Shown: in pieces, positions 1 through 8,447 of the stretch | How positions within the stretch are numbered: the first letter of the stretch is position 1 | Layout: each line of letters opens with the position of its first letter | Assembly (NCBI GenBank): GCA_020161505.1 | Contig: JAIUNY010000010.1 | Coordinates: 1-64,000 of the forward strand | Length of the DNA: 64,000 bases | Direction: 5' to 3' | Origin: Armatimonadota bacterium | Lineage (GTDB): Bacteria; Armatimonadota; Fimbriimonadia; Fimbriimonadales; Fimbriimonadaceae | Program-made: the position numbers and the translations under genes | The notes under the pieces: model-generated | Told to the model about the DNA's origin: nothing | The model's database searches: none | The model's input: only the letters and a program-made list of their open reading frames with translations

Positions 1-2
1 AA

Positions 3-86
3 GTCTACTTCTGCGATGTCAAACTCGCACCCCTTGACGACCTCAAAGTGTCACGGATGTCGTGTCCTGAAGTGTCACGAATGTAT
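3..86 (+). CDS. C-terminal fragment of a probable IS transposase (cut by window edge)
   Basis: The third frame is open from the window edge to a TGA at 84-86. It encodes a tail containing VYFCDVKLAPLDD, which resembles the C-terminus of IS481-type (DDE) transposases, where a W-x-VYFG...L-G-x-LD pattern is usual. The tail runs directly into repeated AAGTGTCAC units, as expected where a transposase gene ends inside the terminal repeats of its element. Only 27 codons are visible, so the family call is an inference. Confidence 0.4.
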
Positions 87-100
87 TGACACTTGACACG
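46..100. repeat. Direct and inverted repeats, probable IS terminus
   Basis: AAGTGTCACGGATGT (46-60) is repeated as AAGTGTCACGAATGT (70-84) with a 24-base period. The second copy also starts an inverted repeat, AAGTGTCA (70-77) with TGACACTT (87-94), followed by another TTGACAC. Clustered repeats of this kind overlapping a transposase end fit transposase binding sites at an IS end. An operator array is the alternative. Confidence 0.5.
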
Positions 101-175
101 GGAGTCGGTGGCGGGCGTCGACTGAGAGTCGTCCTCGGGTTCCGAAGTTTCTGACTCCCCTCCCGCCCGATCCCG

Positions 176-202
176 GGTGCCCTGAGCCCTTTTGGGGTCG
201 GG
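176..202 (-). repeat. Dispersed stem-loop repeat, copy A
   Basis: On the minus strand this reads CCCGACCC-CAAAA-GGG...GGGCACC. It is a diverged copy of the hairpin that is perfect at 19681-19706, lying in the gap between the IS end and the epimerase gene. The rest of 95-244 holds nothing else I can recognise. Confidence 0.5.
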
Positions 203-244
203 ATGGCGCTAACTCGCACTCGTCGCCCCCTGCCAAATCGGGCT

Positions 245-1282
245 CTACATCAGATAGCCGCCGTGGCCGGGGACTTCTTGGGGCATGACGATGCCGTCGA
301 TCCAGTCGACGCCGGCGGCGGGGTCGGGGTCGTGGTTGAGGTGGGTGTCCAGGTCGATCATGTCGCAGAGGCCGCTGATGGCGGCAGACATCGCGATCCC
401 GACGGTGGTTTCGCACATGCAGCCGATCATGGTTTTGAGCCCGTGGGCGCGGGCGGTGGCGAGCAGGGCGAGGCCTTCTGTGATGCCGCCGCTCTTCATG
501 AGCTTGAGATTCACGCCATCGCAGCGGTCCGCGACCTTGATGACATCGCGGGCCACCCGGACGCTCTCATCTAGGTAGATCGGCAAGGCGCGGTGGGCGA
601 AAATCAGGGGGAGGTCATCTTCCGAACCTTTGACGAGGGGCTGCTCGATGTATTCGCAATCGTGGTCGCGGAGCCAGCGCATCATGTCGACGGCTTCGTC
701 GGGAGTCCAGCCACCATTGGCGTCGGCGCGGAGTTTGGCCCCGAACGGAGCCGCCATCTCGCGGGAGATCGACCAGATTTCTTTGTCGTGGTCGCGCCCG
801 CCGGGCGATCCGAGCTTGACCTTCAATGATTTCGCTCCGGTGAGATTTAGGATTTTCGGGACGCGCTCCCGGACGACCTCGGGAGGCTCGATACCCATCG
901 TGACGCTCGTCACGGCGGTGGGTTTGGGGAGACCGAGGAGTCGGAAGAGGGGCATTCCGGCTTGCTTGGCCTTGAGATCCCAGAGGGCTCCGTCAAGCGC
1001 GGCGAGGGCAACGGCTTCGATTTCGAGCTCATGTCCCAGTTGATTGAGGGCGTGGAGGTCGAGGGTGTCGAGTTTGGCAAACAGCGGCGCGAGGTGGTCG
1101 CCTGCGGTTTCGGCAAAGTCGGCGGGGAGTCCGGTGGGCGGGGCTCCTTCGCCAAGCCCGGTGTGAGTTCCGTCGCTGACTTCCACAAAGAGATTGCGCG
1201 TGGTACCGCTGGTTCCTCGGCTGATGGTGAGAGGGAAGAGCTTGGGAACGTCTCGGAAAAAGGTTCGGGCAACGAGCGGCAT
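245..1282 (-). CDS. Dipeptide epimerase (L-Ala-D/L-Glu epimerase type), enolase superfamily
   Basis: The 345-residue protein has the muconate-lactonizing/epimerase architecture of an N-terminal capping domain followed by a TIM barrel. Visible catalytic signatures are the KVK pair near residues 154-156, metal ligands in RADANGG (D187), EYIEQPL (E213) and LDES (D238), and the second-face lysine in NLKLMKSGG (about 260). This set matches dipeptide epimerases, which interconvert L-Ala-D-Glu and L-Ala-L-Glu during recycling of murein peptides. A longer in-frame start at 1327 exists, but family homology begins at MPLVARTFF. The gene is transcribed divergently from the kinase at 1379. The exact dipeptide specificity is not readable. 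Confidence 0.85.
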   Translation of the reverse strand: MPLVARTFFRDVPKLFPLTISRGTSGTTRNLFVEVSDGTHTGLGEGAPPTGLPADFAETAGDHLAPLFAKLDTLDLHALNQLGHELEIEAVALAALDGALWDLKAKQAGMPLFRLLGLPKPTAVTSVTMGIEPPEVVRERVPKILNLTGAKSLKVKLGSPGGRDHDKEIWSISREMAAPFGAKLRADANGGWTPDEAVDMMRWLRDHDCEYIEQPLVKGSEDDLPLIFAHRALPIYLDESVRVARDVIKVADRCDGVNLKLMKSGGITEGLALLATARAHGLKTMIGCMCETTVGIAMSAAISGLCDMIDLDTHLNHDPDPAAGVDWIDGIVMPQEVPGHGGYLM

Positions 1283-1345
1283 GGCGTGGTTCCGGTTTAC
1301 CCGGAGGACGCGGGGTGATGCTTGCACTTCTGCTCCTGCGGTGTG

Positions 1346-1371
1346 GTTGCCTCTGCAACAGAGTGTAAGAT
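1346..1371 (+). promoter_or_regulatory. GTTGC-N4-GCAAC dyad and -10-like box before the phosphotransferase
   Basis: GTTGC (1346-1350) and GCAAC (1355-1359) form a perfect 5+5 inverted repeat with a 4-base spacer. A TAAGAT box at 1366-1371 ends 7 bases before the ATG at 1379, suggesting a leaderless or nearly leaderless transcript with an operator just upstream. The same dyad with the same spacer length occurs at 28959-28972. Confidence 0.4.
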
Positions 1372-1378
1372 CGATCGC

Positions 1379-2287
1379 ATGGCGGATCGAGAGGCCGAGA
1401 CTCGAAAGGGTCTGTTCCGGCTGATGCCGGAGCTCGAGGTCACGAAGATTTCTCCACTCACGGGCGGTATGTCCTCGACAATGCTTCTGGTGGAAGCAAA
1501 CGGTTCACAGGGGCCGGAGAAGTTTGTCGCCCGGTTTCCGAGCGAATATGTCCGGCAGATTTTTGATGATCCTGCGGCGAAGGAAGCGCAGGTTCTGATT
1601 GCGGCGCGTCAAGTTGGTCTGCCGGTGCCCGGTGTTCTGGGCCTGGCAGATGCCGAAGACGGTCGATTCTTGATTTTGGAGTTCCTGCCCGGCGAGGCGA
1701 CGGCGGCCCCGCATGATGTTTCGTCGTTTCTCTCTCAAGTTGCGGTGAATCTTGCGCGTATTCATCAGATTCCTTTTGATGCGGATCGGTTTAGCTTTCT
1801 GCTCGGAACGCGCGAGGGTTTTGTGGCTCCGCGCGGCGAGATGAACAAGGATCTGAACGAGCCGGCGCTGGTCGAAGCGATGCTGGAGCACGGAGAACCG
1901 GAACGAGGGCGCGACGTGCTGCGGCACGGAGATTTTTGGCCCGGCAATCTCTTGTGGCAAGAGGGTCAGCTGACGGGGATCGTGGATTGGGAGAACGCTC
2001 TGCGCGGGCCTGCTCTGGCGGATTTGGGGATCTCTCGGCTGGATATCGCTTGGATACTGGGGTTTGAGGCGATGGAAGAGTTCACCGCGAAGTACTTTGA
2101 GGCCAACCGAATTTCTAGGCAGGGGCTTGCTTACTGGGATCTGCGCGCGTGCTTGCGTCCGGCGCGGAATCTCGGCGAATGGGTGGGGCCGTATGCATCG
2201 CTGGGTCGGCCAGATATTGATGAAGAGCATCTGAAGCAGGTGCTTCTTCGGTTTGGCGAGGAGGCTCTGCGGCGGTATCTGGGGTAG
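1379..2287 (+). CDS. Aminoglycoside phosphotransferase (APH)-family small-molecule kinase
   Basis: The 302-residue protein has the APH/choline-kinase fold. The catalytic loop HGDFWPGNLL carries the HGD triad near residues 183-185, and the metal-binding IVDWE follows near 201-205. The hinge is LILEFLPGE near 98-106. Family members phosphorylate hydroxyl groups of aminoglycosides, choline, homoserine or sugars; nothing here fixes the substrate, and antibiotic resistance should not be assumed. The ATG at 1379 is preferred over the upstream in-frame start at 1322 because TAAGAT lies 7 bases before it and conserved sequence starts later. Confidence 0.8.
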   Translation: MADREAETRKGLFRLMPELEVTKISPLTGGMSSTMLLVEANGSQGPEKFVARFPSEYVRQIFDDPAAKEAQVLIAARQVGLPVPGVLGLADAEDGRFLILEFLPGEATAAPHDVSSFLSQVAVNLARIHQIPFDADRFSFLLGTREGFVAPRGEMNKDLNEPALVEAMLEHGEPERGRDVLRHGDFWPGNLLWQEGQLTGIVDWENALRGPALADLGISRLDIAWILGFEAMEEFTAKYFEANRISRQGLAYWDLRACLRPARNLGEWVGPYASLGRPDIDEEHLKQVLLRFGEEALRRYLG

Positions 2288-2289
2288 CT

Positions 2290-2540
2290 GTCCACCTGAT
2301 AGGAGTGGGGGTTGTCCATGGGGTGAGGTCAGGGGATGCGTGTTGAGCGCGAGTTGGGTGGAGATCCAGCCCCTCCCGGCCTTTGGCCACTCTCCCCGAG
2401 GCAAGCTCGGAGAGGGCGTCGATTGGGGGTTGTCCCTGGGGGCTTGACGCCTCTCGACATTGTACGAACCGTCCCGGCCCCGAAGGGATCGGGGCACCCG
2501 ATGTGGGGTCTCCTCCCTGATTGTGGAGACCCCGGGGCGC
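2290..2540. repeat. Intergenic hairpin repeats, copy B
   Basis: This gap between convergent genes holds two stem-loops also found near 52206-52268. The first pairs CTCTCCCCGAG (2390-2400) with CTCGGAGAG (2406-2414) around GCAAG. The second is CCCGGCCC-CGAA-GGGATCGGG followed by GCACCC (2473-2499), a variant of the 19681 repeat. No gene is evident in the gap. Confidence 0.6.
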
Positions 2541-4163
2541 TTAGTTCAGCTTCATCGGGAGAACGCGGATGCGGCGTTCGGGGTCTTGGCCGACGGCTTC
2601 GGCGGCGAGTTTTTGCGACTCGATGTACCGATGCTGCTGCTTGCGAACCCTTGAATCTTGCGGTCCGAGTTCGAGGGGTTTCCCGCTTTGGAGCACGGCT
2701 TTCACGGCATGTGCCGCTTCATCGAGTGCGGATTCCATGGTGTGATCGGCACCTGTGACTTGCCGCACCGCTTCTTCAAGAGCATGAGCGATTTGGCTGA
2801 AGGTGTTCGACTTCACCATGATCGTCGGCACGTTGGCTTTGCTTTCGCGCAGCTTCGCGGGCTTTTGCATCTGGACGTTGCGCATCGTGATGACGGCATC
2901 GGCCTGGTGGATGTCGTTGACGATCATCGCGACGACTTTCTTCTCGCGGATCGCGCGTTCGAGCCTCGTCCGGGCGATACCGTAGGGGAAGACGCGAAGG
3001 ACATTTCGGTTTCCTCGGGGCTCGTGGTCTTCGTGATGAGGCTCGCGCGGACGGTCGTCTCGGGGTCGATCCTCGCGGGCTCGGTGAGAGGAGCTTTCTT
3101 GCGGGCGCTTGTTGAGGCTCGGGAAGCGCTCGTTGAACCCGGGCTCGTCGACGTCGGGGGCGAATTCCTTCTGCACCACTTCGACTTCGCCTTGCTCGGT
3201 GCGGACGCGCAGTTCTGGTCTCGGCGCCACGCCTCGGAGCATGAGATCCACGGTCTTTTGGACATTGCCATGAACCGCGAGGCGATCGAAATCGAGGAGC
3301 TCAATCACGACATCAAATGTGGGCGGGGCCTTGCGCTCGAGAACGGTTTTCTGGGTTCCTCGCCGCTTGGCTTCATCGTCGCTGAGGGTCACGGCCTGGA
3401 TGCCGCCGATGAGATCGCAGAGCGACGGGTTCAGCATCAGATTCTCCAGGGTTTGACCGTGGGCGGTCGCAATGAGTTGCACCCCTCGCTCGGCGATGGT
3501 GCGGGCGGCTTGGGCTTCGTGCTCGTTGCCGATCTCGTCGATGACGATGACCTCGGGCATGTGGTTTTCGACCGCTTCGATCATCACGCCGTGCTGCTCG
3601 ATGGGGTTCGGAACCTGCATCCGGCGTGATCCGCCGATGGCGGGGTGGGGAATATCGCCATCGCCGCCGATTTCGTTGCTCGTGTCCACGATGACGACTC
3701 GCTTGTTGACCTCGTCGGAGAGGACGCGCGCGACCTCGCGGAGCTTGGTGGTTTTGCCAACTCCTGGGCGGCCGAGGAGCAGGATGCTCTGGCCAGAGCG
3801 CACGATGTCATCAATGATGTCGATCGTGCCTTCCAGGTTGCGTCCGACACGACAGGTCAACCCAATCACTTTTCCGCTTCGATTACGGATCGCGCTGATT
3901 CGGTGGAGCGTTCTTTCAATTCCCGCGCGGTTGTCGCCGGAGAATGATCCGATCTCCTTCACCACATGCTCGATGTCGTGGTCGGAGACAATGGTGTTGG
4001 GCCACCGCTCGACGCTGCGCAAGAAGCGGGCTTCGGCGGGCCGACCGTAGTCGAGAACCACTTCGACAAGGGAGCTCAGATCAGGATGGTGATCAAGTTT
4101 CTCACGGATAACAGGAGGGAGAACCTCAAGAAGTTGGAGCAAGCCATCTGGAAGCTTTGCCAT
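2541..4163 (-). CDS. Ycf45/SpoIIIAA-like AAA ATPase with C-terminal R3H domain
   Basis: The 540-residue protein has a RecA/AAA core with Walker A GRPGVGKT (131-138) and Walker B EVIVIDE (about 204-210). The ATPase half matches the SpoIIIAA/Ycf45 family seen in cyanobacteria, plastids and endospore formers. A charged linker rich in R, E, D and H follows (about residues 350-385), and the C-terminus carries an R-x3-H pair (RKQQH, about 507-511) typical of R3H single-stranded nucleic-acid-binding domains. The domain arrangement is that of cyanobacterial Ycf45 rather than sporulation SpoIIIAA, so sporulation is not implied. Its cellular role is unknown; ATP-dependent nucleic-acid handling is an inference. 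Confidence 0.85.
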   Translation of the reverse strand: MAKLPDGLLQLLEVLPPVIREKLDHHPDLSSLVEVVLDYGRPAEARFLRSVERWPNTIVSDHDIEHVVKEIGSFSGDNRAGIERTLHRISAIRNRSGKVIGLTCRVGRNLEGTIDIIDDIVRSGQSILLLGRPGVGKTTKLREVARVLSDEVNKRVVIVDTSNEIGGDGDIPHPAIGGSRRMQVPNPIEQHGVMIEAVENHMPEVIVIDEIGNEHEAQAARTIAERGVQLIATAHGQTLENLMLNPSLCDLIGGIQAVTLSDDEAKRRGTQKTVLERKAPPTFDVVIELLDFDRLAVHGNVQKTVDLMLRGVAPRPELRVRTEQGEVEVVQKEFAPDVDEPGFNERFPSLNKRPQESSSHRAREDRPRDDRPREPHHEDHEPRGNRNVLRVFPYGIARTRLERAIREKKVVAMIVNDIHQADAVITMRNVQMQKPAKLRESKANVPTIMVKSNTFSQIAHALEEAVRQVTGADHTMESALDEAAHAVKAVLQSGKPLELGPQDSRVRKQQHRYIESQKLAAEAVGQDPERRIRVLPMKLN

Positions 4164-4336
4164 GAGTCAATCATTCTGACGATGGGGCGGCGGATTTGTT
4201 GCCAAAGACTCGGGTCGAATTAGCAGGTTCTTAACGCAAACTTGGGGAAAACCGCTGGCTTCCAAACAGAAACGGAGCAGCCGAAGCTGCTCTGCGTTCT
4301 GTGAGTGCTATCTGATGTTGTTGGTTTCGACAGTGT

Positions 4337-5776
4337 TTAGCGGCGTCCAGCGAAGAGGTTCATCGCCTTAGCGGCAACGCGTTGACCGACTTGCTGGCCC
4401 ATTTGGAGGCCGTCTTCGTTGCCGCGTCGGAAGTGGATTCCGCCGTAGAGACGGGACATGCCGGCGGCTTGGGCGGCGGAGCTGAGCGTTGAGTAGCGCA
4501 GAGTCACGGTTCGCTTTGGAGTGACTCCCGGCTCGTTCTTGCTTGCCCCCGGTTGGATCGTCACGGTGTAGTCAAGACGATCGCTGCCGGTGAAGGCTCG
4601 AAGAACTTCGGCGCTTGCGGAACTGAAGGTCGAGTGACCACTCGGGAGCTCGGCGAACGGTGGGGTGAGGAAGCTATCCGGCTGGTACGGCTTCCATTCG
4701 GATCCGTCGATGGTTTTCAGGCCGCCTTCCTTGCCAGCCCATGCTTGGATCTGTTGACCCTTGTACATGTGTCGCACCGCGCTGATCGGGCGGACATAGT
4801 CGTGAGCGGTTTTGCTATCCCAGCAAGAGATTCCTGCATCCATTACTGCGTTGCCGACGAGCATGAACATCTTGATCTGGCCTTCCAGCGGGGTGTTGTC
4901 ACGACGAATCATATGCTTGGTGATGAGGATCCAGTGTCCCGGAGGAGTCTCGCTCGAGGGGCCATCGGACCAGTACTCGGAGATCATCTTTTGCTCGTCC
5001 GTGAGGTTCTTTTGGAGGTTGATCACTTCGTCTACTTGGGCCTTGAACTCAGGCGTGCCGTAGGAGATTCCCGGAGGGCACCGAAGTTCGGCACCGGAAC
5101 TCAGGGCGAAGGTCTTGACTCCGCCCCAGTGGGGGACGAGGAACTTCGGAGTGCGCTTTGATCCGTCGGGCATCGTGAAGGTCACGGGTTGCCATCGTTC
5201 AGGATCGTTCAGCGTTGATTCGGTGTTGGCAGGGGAGTAGCCAGAGGTGTCCGCGTAGTTGTTCAGCTGGTTGCTGCCATCGAGGTGGCGTTGGCTGATC
5301 AGGCGATCCGCGACCATGTTGCCGATGCCAACGGCGGAATCGGGGCCGGTGGTGCCGTTGTAGGGGTCGAGGCCCCGGTCTCGCATCACTTGTTCAAGCT
5401 GGGCTCGGCGGTGGGGGAAGAGATCGGCGGCGACTCGGAAGGCGGCGTAGCTGACGGCGATGTCCTGGTTCTGCGGGGTATTCGGAACCGTGACGGTCAT
5501 CGTCTCGTCGGGGGTGTAGACGGCGACGGCGGTCGGATCGAGGGTGGCCCAGGCGTCGTACATCGCGGTGGTGATCAGGGCGATGGCGCGGGAGTTTGCC
5601 GGCGGGCCGATGGTGGAGTTGCGGATGCTATCGAGCATCGCGTCGGTCCAGACCATGGCGGCAGTGTTGTTCACGCTTGGCGCAGGGGTCGGGAGAGGGG
5701 TTGTTCCACCGGAGCCACCGCATCCCACGAGGAGACCGAGGCTGGCGAGCACAGTCATGAGGGCAATTCGACGCAT
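4337..5776 (-). CDS. Vanadium-haloperoxidase/PAP2-family lipoprotein
   Basis: The 479-residue protein begins with a lipoprotein signal ending in LLVGC, so it is probably a lipid-anchored envelope protein. The C-terminal half shows the vanadate/phosphate pocket of the family: HDYVRPISAVRH, then ELPSGHSTFSS (acid-base histidine), then SRLYGGIHFRRGNEDG (Arg and His ligands). Relatives are haloperoxidase-like or acid-phosphatase-like, and the sequence alone does not decide. I placed the start at 5776, where the signal peptide begins; an in-frame ATG at 5824 would put 16 extra residues in front of it. It is divergent from the NamZ-like gene at 5921. Confidence 0.85.
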   Translation of the reverse strand: MRRIALMTVLASLGLLVGCGGSGGTTPLPTPAPSVNNTAAMVWTDAMLDSIRNSTIGPPANSRAIALITTAMYDAWATLDPTAVAVYTPDETMTVTVPNTPQNQDIAVSYAAFRVAADLFPHRRAQLEQVMRDRGLDPYNGTTGPDSAVGIGNMVADRLISQRHLDGSNQLNNYADTSGYSPANTESTLNDPERWQPVTFTMPDGSKRTPKFLVPHWGGVKTFALSSGAELRCPPGISYGTPEFKAQVDEVINLQKNLTDEQKMISEYWSDGPSSETPPGHWILITKHMIRRDNTPLEGQIKMFMLVGNAVMDAGISCWDSKTAHDYVRPISAVRHMYKGQQIQAWAGKEGGLKTIDGSEWKPYQPDSFLTPPFAELPSGHSTFSSASAEVLRAFTGSDRLDYTVTIQPGASKNEPGVTPKRTVTLRYSTLSSAAQAAGMSRLYGGIHFRRGNEDGLQMGQQVGQRVAAKAMNLFAGRR

Positions 5777-5920
5777 GATGCTTTGCCGAACAGCAGAGCG
5801 TGGGCCAAAGATCGCGAATTTCAAGTCGATTGTGAGGTTTTGAAGGCGAAAGAATTACTCATATTGCGATGCGGAAGAGTTTCGATGCGGTGGCTTTCTC
5901 TCGCGGGCTAAACTGCATCA

Positions 5921-7102
5921 ATGCTCACCCAAACGGGGCTCGATGTCTGCATACGCGAGGATTTTTCGCTGTTTCATGGTCAAAGTGTGGGGGTGGTTTG
6001 CCACCAGGCATCGGTCGCGAGGGATCTGGGGCATATCCTTGATCACATGCTTCCGCTCCATCAAGCGGGGAAGCTGAAGATCGCCGCTTGCTTCGGGCCC
6101 CAGCACGGGATTTGGGGGCATACGCAGGACAACATGATCGAGTGGGAGGGTTACGTCGATCCTCGAACCGGGCTGAAGTTCTACTCACTTTATGGCGAGC
6201 ACCGGGTTCCCACGGCGGAGATGCTGAAAGGGGTGGATCACCTGATCTTTGATGTGCAGGATGTAGGGGCGCGGTACTACACGTTCATCTGGACTCTGGC
6301 GAACTGCATGAAGGCGTGCGAGCCACTCGGGATTCCCATCACGGTGTTGGATCGGCCGAATCCGATTGGGGGGAATCAGGCCGAGGGTCCGGGGCACTCG
6401 ATGGCTTACCAGAGCTTTGTGGGACTCTATCCTCTACCGGTTCGGCATGGACTTACGGTCGCCGAGGTGGGTCTGCATCTGAAGCAGCATTGGTTCCCGA
6501 AATGCGATCTGCGTGTGGTCGCGGTCGAACGCTGGCAGAGGCATTGGAAGCATCGTCTGACGGGATTGCCCTGGGCGCTGCCAAGCCCGAACATGCCGAG
6601 CCCGGAGACCGCGCTGGTGTATCCGGGGCAATGCTTGCTGGAGGGCACCAAGCTTAACGAGGGGAGGGGCACCACGCGACCGTTTGAGATGTTTGGCGCG
6701 CCCTACATCGACGGATGGAAGCTCTGCGACCGCTTGAATGCTCAAGGGCTGCCGGGTTGTCATTTTCGACCGATTCAGTACATGCCGACGTTCCACAAGT
6801 TCGGCGGCGAGGTCTGCCAAGGGGCATATCTGCATGTGACAGACGAGGATTCCTTCCGTCCCGTGCTTGCGACGGCTGTGTTGCTGACTCAGATCCACGA
6901 TCTGTATCCGAACGACTTCGCCTGGCAGGATCCCCCGTACGAATACGAGTACAAGCTCCTGCCAATTGACATCCTGGCGGGTGGGGACGGATTCCGAACG
7001 AACGTTCACTCAGGGTTTTCCACAGGTCAGTGGATTGAATGGATTGACGGCAATGGAGCGGATATTGTGCGAGAAGTTAAGGGTTCCCACCTCTATGCCT
7101 AA
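5921..7102 (+). CDS. DUF1343 protein, NamZ-like exo-beta-N-acetylmuramidase (GH171)
   Basis: The 393-residue protein matches the DUF1343 family: FGPQHGIWG near residue 56, then LYGEHRVP, FDVQDVGARYYT, VLDRPNPIGG, and GLTVAEVG. A characterised member, Bacillus subtilis NamZ, removes N-acetylmuramic acid from the non-reducing end of peptidoglycan fragments. No signal peptide is visible, so it may act in the cytoplasm on recycled muropeptides or be exported by a route I cannot see. A TAAACT box at 5909-5914 ends 6 bases before the ATG, suggesting a leaderless message. With the dipeptide epimerase it hints at cell-wall recycling in this stretch. Confidence 0.85.
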   Translation: MLTQTGLDVCIREDFSLFHGQSVGVVCHQASVARDLGHILDHMLPLHQAGKLKIAACFGPQHGIWGHTQDNMIEWEGYVDPRTGLKFYSLYGEHRVPTAEMLKGVDHLIFDVQDVGARYYTFIWTLANCMKACEPLGIPITVLDRPNPIGGNQAEGPGHSMAYQSFVGLYPLPVRHGLTVAEVGLHLKQHWFPKCDLRVVAVERWQRHWKHRLTGLPWALPSPNMPSPETALVYPGQCLLEGTKLNEGRGTTRPFEMFGAPYIDGWKLCDRLNAQGLPGCHFRPIQYMPTFHKFGGEVCQGAYLHVTDEDSFRPVLATAVLLTQIHDLYPNDFAWQDPPYEYEYKLLPIDILAGGDGFRTNVHSGFSTGQWIEWIDGNGADIVREVKGSHLYA

Positions 7103-7222
7103 CAAATCGATGGTCCCAACTTTGAAAAAAGGTCCCACGAAAAAGAACTGTGGTCCACTTGGGCCAGTCGAATGAGAGGGCACAATACAGGTGCCTTAAC
7201 AAGCACTCCTCCGGTGATTCTT

Positions 7223-8131
7223 ATGAAGCGGGCATTTACCCTGATTGAACTTCTCGTCGTGATCGCGATCATCGCGATCCTTGCCGCCATCCTGTTCCCT
7301 GTCTTCGCTCAAGCGAAGGTTGCCGCAAAGAAGACGGCTGCGATCAGCAACCAGAAGCAGATCAGCACCTCCTTCTTGCTCTACCTGGGCGACAACGATG
7401 ATCGCTATCCGATGCGATCCGGTTGTGAGCTGAACAGCTCGATCAACCCGGCTCTCAACGATGGCACCCTGCGCTGCAGCACGGGCCCGGGCTTCGGTCA
7501 CAGCATGACCTGGCAGACCTGGCAAAAGTACATCTACCCGTACATGAAGAACGTCCAGATCTTCGAGCACCCGCTGCGACAAAAGAACGCGACCGAGTGG
7601 AGCACCAACGGTCAGCTTCTCAACGCTTTCGCGATCAACCTCGCCATCACCGGCGCGGCAACCACCGCGATCACGAGCACCCCGTGGACGGGCGGTACGC
7701 AAACGGGTATCCCGAGCGTTTCTGAGGCCTGGATCCTGGCTGAACTGCCGCACAGCTACGCTGCTCCTTTCGCGGTTCAAACCGGCGGCCCCAGCGCGCA
7801 AACCGTCTATCCGATGGCCATTCGAGAGTACTGGCGCGCCATCTTCCTGAAGAATGCTGGCGGATGCACCACGACCGAAGAAGTTGATCCGGTGGCTGCA
7901 CCGGCCGGCGGACTCGTCCTCGGCATGGCTGATGGCTCGGCTAAGTTCTTCCAAGTGAAGAAGTTCCTGGGCGAAACCCCGACGCTGGCCCAGTACGTTC
8001 CTGGCGCGGCTCTTCCTGGGCCGATGGGAAGCAACTGCCGCAACGCTCGAAGTGCCTACAACTACTCGGGTGGCCCGGCTGTGCCGAACCTCAACATCAA
8101 CGCTCCGCTGTGGGGTCTGACCACTCAATGA
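7223..8131 (+). CDS. Type IV prepilin-like protein (pseudopilin), first copy
   Basis: The 302-residue protein starts [13 protein letters not shown], the type III signal cut by prepilin peptidase, with E5 after the cut and alanine instead of glycine at -1. The hydrophobic helix runs to about residue 25 and ends FPVFAQAK. The body is that of the prepilin-type proteins abundant in Planctomycetes and Armatimonadota, with a degenerate C-terminal xADG motif (GMADGSAKFF). A role in a pseudopilus, secretion or surface structure is an inference. The ATG at 7223 is chosen because it opens the signal. The stop overlaps the start of the next gene. Confidence 0.85.
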   Translation: MKRAFTLIELLVVIAIIAILAAILFPVFAQAKVAAKKTAAISNQKQISTSFLLYLGDNDDRYPMRSGCELNSSINPALNDGTLRCSTGPGFGHSMTWQTWQKYIYPYMKNVQIFEHPLRQKNATEWSTNGQLLNAFAINLAITGAATTAITSTPWTGGTQTGIPSVSEAWILAELPHSYAAPFAVQTGGPSAQTVYPMAIREYWRAIFLKNAGGCTTTEEVDPVAAPAGGLVLGMADGSAKFFQVKKFLGETPTLAQYVPGAALPGPMGSNCRNARSAYNYSGGPAVPNLNINAPLWGLTTQ

Positions 8132-8295
8132 TCCGCAAGCTTGGTTTTCTTCTTCTGGCGTCCATGACGCTTGGGCTCCTGGTTGGATGCTCGGGTGGCG
8201 AGGTCAACCAGACTCAGGTGGAAGACTGGCAGAACCAGGGACGGGATCCGAACGACAAGTCGAATCCAGCTCCCGCAGGTGAAAACGACCGCTGA
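8128..8295 (+). CDS. Small lipoprotein, translationally coupled to the prepilin
   Basis: The 55-residue protein begins MIRKLGFLLLASM and has a lipobox LLVGC, giving a mature chain of about 35 polar residues (EVNQTQVEDWQNQG..., rich in Q, N, D). Its ATG shares bases with the prepilin stop (ATGA at 8128-8131), so translation is probably coupled. The role is unknown; a small partner lipoprotein for the pseudopilin is possible. A terminator follows. Confidence 0.7.
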   Translation: MIRKLGFLLLASMTLGLLVGCSGGEVNQTQVEDWQNQGRDPNDKSNPAPAGENDR

Positions 8296-8321
8296 GGTCA
8301 CTGCTCGAAAGGGCGAAGTTC

Positions 8322-8356
8322 GGGATCCCGGAAGATTTTCCGGGGTCCCGATTGAT
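8322..8356 (+). terminator. Terminator after prepilin-lipoprotein pair
   Basis: GGGATCCCGG (8322-8331) pairs with CCGGGGTCCC (8340-8349) around an 8-base loop, followed by GATTGATTTTTG. Confidence 0.7.
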
Positions 8357-8373
8357 TTTTGTAGACCCGATTT

Positions 8374-8416
8374 CTTAACGATCTGTTAAACTTGCGGCCT
8401 GACAATGTTCTGTCAG
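8374..8416 (+). promoter_or_regulatory. Dyads upstream of the second prepilin
   Basis: A TTAAC-GATCT-GTTAA inverted repeat (8375-8389) and a CTGACA-ATGTTC-TGTCAG inverted repeat (8399-8416) lie between the terminator and the ATG at 8448. CTTAAC at 8374 recurs before the two other prepilin genes (7195 and 63421). Promoter or operator function is inferred. Confidence 0.35.
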
Positions 8417-8447
8417 CGCGTCTGTGTTGCCGCACGGAATTTCTCTA

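Noticed and set aside
1379-2287. Antibiotic resistance by the APH-family protein
   Set aside because: Family members phosphorylate many substrates and there is no resistance context; the name was kept general.
2658-3629. Open frame (323 codons) on the plus strand opposite the Ycf45-like gene
   Set aside because: No motif or start context; the opposite strand carries Walker A, Walker B and R3H motifs.
2541-4163. Endospore formation suggested by a SpoIIIAA-like ATPase
   Set aside because: The R3H-fused architecture matches cyanobacterial Ycf45, and no other sporulation gene is present.
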